Positions 62,001-64,000 of a stretch of 64,000 nucleotides of DNA are shown here, piece by piece. The DNA is from Labyrinthula sp. Ha (Eukaryota > Sar > Bigyra > Labyrinthulida > Labyrinthulaceae), in the NCBI GenBank assembly GCA_015227615.1, contig JAALGZ010000023.1:124001-188000 (forward strand), read 5' to 3'. Under the pieces are notes generated by a model. The model made no database searches and was not told the origin of the DNA. It saw nothing but the letters and a program-made list of their open reading frames with translations. The translations under genes were made by a program, and so were the position numbers. Each line of letters begins with the position of its first letter. The stretch's first letter is position 1.

Positions 62001-62561
62001 CCGCGGAATAACAAGCTTCTCTTGAAAGTAAAGTAATCCGTCTACCTCGGCGCACCCTGCCCTAAAATCTTCTGGCAAGTCCTTCTGCTTCTTCGCAATT
62101 GTATCTGCAGAGATCTCAACCCTCTTATTCTTTGGGTAAAACGGGGATAAGTAGGAGATGTGTTCGGAGAATAAGAACTCCTTAATCTCCGAGTAGTTCG
62201 TAGCAATCGAAACAGGCCCCGGTTGGAGGTCAGCGGCTGTTCCAGGGGCAACGGTTCTTCGTATTCTGTTAACCAATGTCCTTTCGTATTCTACATACTG
62301 TGCATGCTCCGGGAACTCCGCCTCCGAAACTTCCACTGGGAACACCTCCCCCTGGCTCGTAAACTCCTCCCCCTGGACTGTATTCGTCTGGTGCTCGAAT
62401 ACCAGTTCTTCATCCGATGGGAACTCGTCATCTACAAGCTGTAGGTCCATGGAGCAGCGTGCTACTCTCCTACTTCCCTCTTCTTCTTCATTGGCCCAAC
62501 GAGTCAGCAAGTCCGACAAAAAGTTGTCTCTTGAGCTTATGTGGAATATGACCAGGTCCAC
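59097..62561 (-). CDS. Ty3/gypsy integrase-chromodomain-MT-A70 polyprotein section, 1154 codons
   Basis: Residues 1-22 are the end of RNase H (HISSRDNFLSDLLTRW). About 185-245 is the integrase zinc-binding region, and 260-400 the catalytic core, with the second Asp in VITDNGSHF and the Glu 36 residues later (DD35E). A GPY module (WIGPYQI) is at 512-518 and a chromodomain at about 583-625. Residues about 668-735 resemble a Myb/SANT-like fold (WFDEE, FGCGN, LPYRTKQQ). About 960-1142 is an MT-A70 domain with DPPW at 973-976, then SLGYILQHSKEICLVF and RKIEFFARTNNVRCNW, which parallel METTL3/METTL4/MTA1-type enzymes. MT-A70 enzymes methylate adenine N6 in RNA or DNA. The fusion is one open frame. 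The substrate (6mA in DNA, m6A in RNA, or none) is unknown. Confidence 0.88.
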   Translation of the reverse strand: MDLVIFHISSRDNFLSDLLTRWANEEEEGSRRVARCSMDLQLVDDEFPSDEELVFEHQTNTVQGEEFTSQGEVFPVEVSEAEFPEHAQYVEYERTLVNRIRRTVAPGTAADLQPGPVSIATNYSEIKEFLFSEHISYLSPFYPKNKRVEISADTIAKKQKDLPEDFRAGCAEVDGLLYFQEKLVIPRSLLGHFMVKNHMDKCHPSLAAEKKSISRVYLHGIPKGEVLELLKSFRQRCLHCQREPHILRRPYNLIHLAKRAREILRADYLYVNQTGYILVLMDSCTRKLMLFYSEAPTAKTMADALLQWRSDLGFNDYFLVITDNGSHFSNNLLKALTKNIGFEQAFSVAYSPWTNGAVEVVNSAILRCIRSLTSQYRLHESEWPKLLTTISYIINNRPSERRLNKSPNELFLYYKLTTPLLQQSPKHFSISTANNVKEPLDVAILVEQAEELRGIIESVQEEVYTEVKFRRDMENSRLNKKRKVIFQFSQGDYVLVSEYGTLNAKEKTHLNWIGPYQITNIVSKDVYEVESLLGKRRVIHASRLWFYSDEKPLGNKNLKALFVHNFQSLEINKLKKIQLFSSPSLEYKVRVSWLGFSAESDTWEPLDTIYHDVPLLVRDFVNKIRDRYRKEALLAHLQKLDASSQRGNTNVRRANLSNFNATTNFDLNEARNTLGWFDEEKNILCCLVKKFGCGNYDKYNMQFHLPYRTKQQVTTQIQSILNLQAISIFHNLRFDLFEAREYLRTELGINKFHKNLPGRTNMFSEKDAFLKQFKNVLCKSSYEDLPIPYFRRINDLRHIKLLLSEVHLESVQGFIKKHSLKIPILKRKLADHTSQLEEIYTQNKEALDTFYSIVSINDDFWTTLSSYWCTVRGFEGSSSLFTTSSSQYSISEDQFSVSMELHDEDVVITLLDLDKVSKVILNYQGGNLFQIAGATLKIYFRPAHSRVILENIFSMTYSHPTRSLDIYTLAVMDPPWKVGVTNPTRGVSLDYPTLSLEKFSKITLPLANFRYGSLLFVWVTNYSYFTVLKWANSLKYFLIDNIIWIKRNNSGKLHKSLGYILQHSKEICLVFMRKENEKLTYSDTFFEIFAKEHSNLIYALPEKPSVKTELFYALLDRSFPQHRKIEFFARTNNVRCNWTSTGLDLSPSFHVNYS

Positions 62562-63977
62562 AGCTTGGAGGCGGATGATCCAGCGGTATAACCGATCCCA
62601 ATAGATCCGCTTGTTGTTTTCTTTGACCCTAACAACTGTAAGCAGCGCCTTGTGATCGGTGTATACGTAGATCCCTCCGATATGAGTCCTAAGAAGGAAG
62701 CCAATCCTTTCAAAGGAGTAGATGAGCGGATACAGCTCCTTGGAGCTTATATGTCACCTTACTTCACTAGGTGAAAACCCCCCACTCAATAATATCAAAG
62801 GTCGGGGTCGCAAGGTCCGGACATCATTTGTTACGTTGCCCGGCGAATCCTGAAATACAGCTATGGACCATGTGTCCTGGGAACTGTCCGTGAACAGCAG
62901 GAGCGGCTCCTCGTGGTTGTAGGTGGAAAGAAAACGCTTGCTGGCTGTAACTATCTCTTCTAATAATTTTTTGTAGGCATCCAGTAAATCCTCGGTCCAA
63001 ATCACAGGCTCCTTCAACTTCTCGATCCCCGACAGTTTCTTGCCCCCGAGGTTAGCATAATGTTGAAAGGGCTTCCTAAGCTCGGCGAGCTTAGGAATAT
63101 TAGGCGCGATCCAGTTTGCCAGGTACACTAGTTGAGCCATTTGATGGCGGTACTCTGGTCGCTTCATATTTAGGATCTTGTCGTAGAAGGCGGGATCGAA
63201 GTTCCACCTACCTCGTCGTATCTCCCGCCCGCACCACACTGTGACTGGGGAGCATATTTCGCACTTCCGGAGGTTGAACCTGACCCGCTTCTTCGCCGCC
63301 TGCTTCAAGAGTTTCTCAAATATGACCAGAAGTTGTTGAAATGACTGTGAATAAACCAGGAGGTCGTCTAACCATGCGATAACGCCGTTCGCTTGAGCTC
63401 CAAACAAGTCTTCAGCACCATCGGCGTTGATAATCTCACTGATCACGCGCTCGAAAAATAGCGCTGGAGTGTTGGACCACCCCATAGGGGCGCCCTTCAT
63501 CCTCCAGGCCGAGCGCCTTGTCACCAAGGTAAATATATCTCGATCCTTTTCGGCTGTTGGCAGAAAGTCAAAGCCACTAAGGATATCGAGAGTTAGGTAA
63601 AAAGAACTGTTGGTAATCGAGAGGAACTGCCTTTCGAGGTTAGGCAGATTGAGTGAGGTGGGGACCGTGATCTTATTTAGCCGGATCATGTTCGCAACCA
63701 TGCGGTACCGGTTTAAGATGTTCTCCCTTTTCCACTCTACTCTCGCCTCGTTGGATAAGTCTGCCCAGTTTGACGGGTTGGCTAACTTCTTTTCAACTAC
63801 AAAGACCGGATGTCCCCAAGTGGGGTTAGTTGATCTCTCAACTATTCCTGCAGCTTCCAACGCTTTGAATTTTAAGTCCAGAAAGTTCTCTTCATCCACT
63901 GTAAGGTGGTATCCATCCGATCTCAGGATACTGTAACCTTGTTTCAGAGAGACTTCTATCGGGGAAAGGAGGCTCAT
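62562..63977 (-). CDS. Ty3/gypsy reverse transcriptase and RNase H section
   Basis: The reverse transcriptase shows the expected order: YRMVANMIRLNKIT, FYLTLDILSGFDFLP, APMGWSNTPALF and the catalytic AWLDDLLVYS, with Trp in place of the usual Tyr or Phe before x-DD. RNase H begins with LLLFTDSSQDTWS and continues into the frame of the integrase section. The decayed element at 8.3-9.3 kb shares the Trp-x-DD form and the GRW-x-[FY]-[DN]-P motif, so the two belong to one lineage. Confidence 0.85.
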
Positions 63978-64000
63978 TTGAGCGTTCGACTGCTTAATAC

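Larger units (their letters stand above)
58760..64000 (-). mobile_element. Ty3/gypsy retrotransposon carrying an MT-A70 methyltransferase domain (partial, runs off the window)
   Basis: Minus-strand element whose 5' part (gag, protease) lies beyond the window. Visible parts in order are reverse transcriptase and RNase H (about 63977-62500), integrase with zinc-binding and DD35E core plus GPY/F module, chromodomain, Myb/SANT-like segment and MT-A70 domain (to 59097), then a candidate 3' LTR. RT and RNase H before integrase defines Ty3/gypsy, and the chromodomain suggests a chromovirus-like group. The seen part has about one interruption and otherwise long open frames, so it is much younger than the other elements here. 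Its GC and G/C-ending codons differ sharply from host genes. Confidence 0.9.

Noticed and set aside
1-64000. tRNA, rRNA, CRISPR and telomeric repeats
   Set aside because: I looked for T-arm consensus, rRNA-like blocks, regularly spaced repeats and short telomere units on both strands and saw none. A covariance-model search would be decisive.

Overview
The window is nuclear DNA from a flagellated unicellular eukaryote. It is strongly AT-rich. Host genes are mostly uninterrupted reading frames, and some neighbours overlap at their 3' ends. The evidence for a eukaryote is an axonemal dynein heavy chain, a PROPPIN (Atg18/WIPI) autophagy protein, bZIP proteins, a Roco pseudogene, GT-AG introns and LTR retrotransposons. 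The three introns I can define, all in the membrane pyrophosphatase gene, are each exactly 30 nt. A 30-nt intron mode is known from Blastocystis, and a bZIP with Cys at the usual Asn position is known from oomycetes. Together with a flagellar dynein this points weakly to a flagellated stramenopile. That placement is inference only.

Layout. At 0-0.8 kb lies a bZIP/zinc-finger/bZIP gene, followed by about 2.3 kb of decayed, less AT-rich DNA. A compact cluster at 4-7.3 kb holds an ankyrin protein, a PROPPIN, a VKOR-family oxidoreductase and a TPR-like protein, with CCAAT boxes in the shared promoter. At 8.3-11.6 kb is a decayed Ty3-like element, with a related terminal repeat near 14.8-15.1 kb. 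At 12-14 kb are two overlapping same-strand genes (a motif-repeat protein and a bZIP protein). At 16.6-31.3 kb are PRPP synthase, a small unknown gene and a 4309-residue inner-arm dynein heavy chain in one 12.9 kb open frame. At 31.6-37.1 kb I see nothing. At 37.1-40.2 kb are a Roco COR remnant and the K+-dependent H+-pyrophosphatase. Two diverged direct repeats of about 3.6 kb (40.3-43.9 and 52.4-56.1 kb) flank a second Roco pseudogene, which is split by an old Ty1/copia element. The right end (58.8-64 kb) is a GC-richer Ty3/gypsy element running off the window.

The most notable system is that last element. Its integrase polyprotein continues past the chromodomain into a Myb/SANT-like segment and an MT-A70 adenine methyltransferase domain with a DPPW motif. 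This would be an LTR retrotransposon carrying its own adenine (6mA/m6A-type) methyltransferase, parallel to known retrotransposons that carry cytosine methyltransferases.

Other notable signals are an identical 12-mer, ATTTTGGGCAAT, upstream of three host genes or pseudogenes; bZIP-type TGACGTGGCA sites; and a noncoding block of about 64 nt identical between the two otherwise diverged repeats. No tRNA, rRNA, CRISPR or telomeric repeat was recognised.
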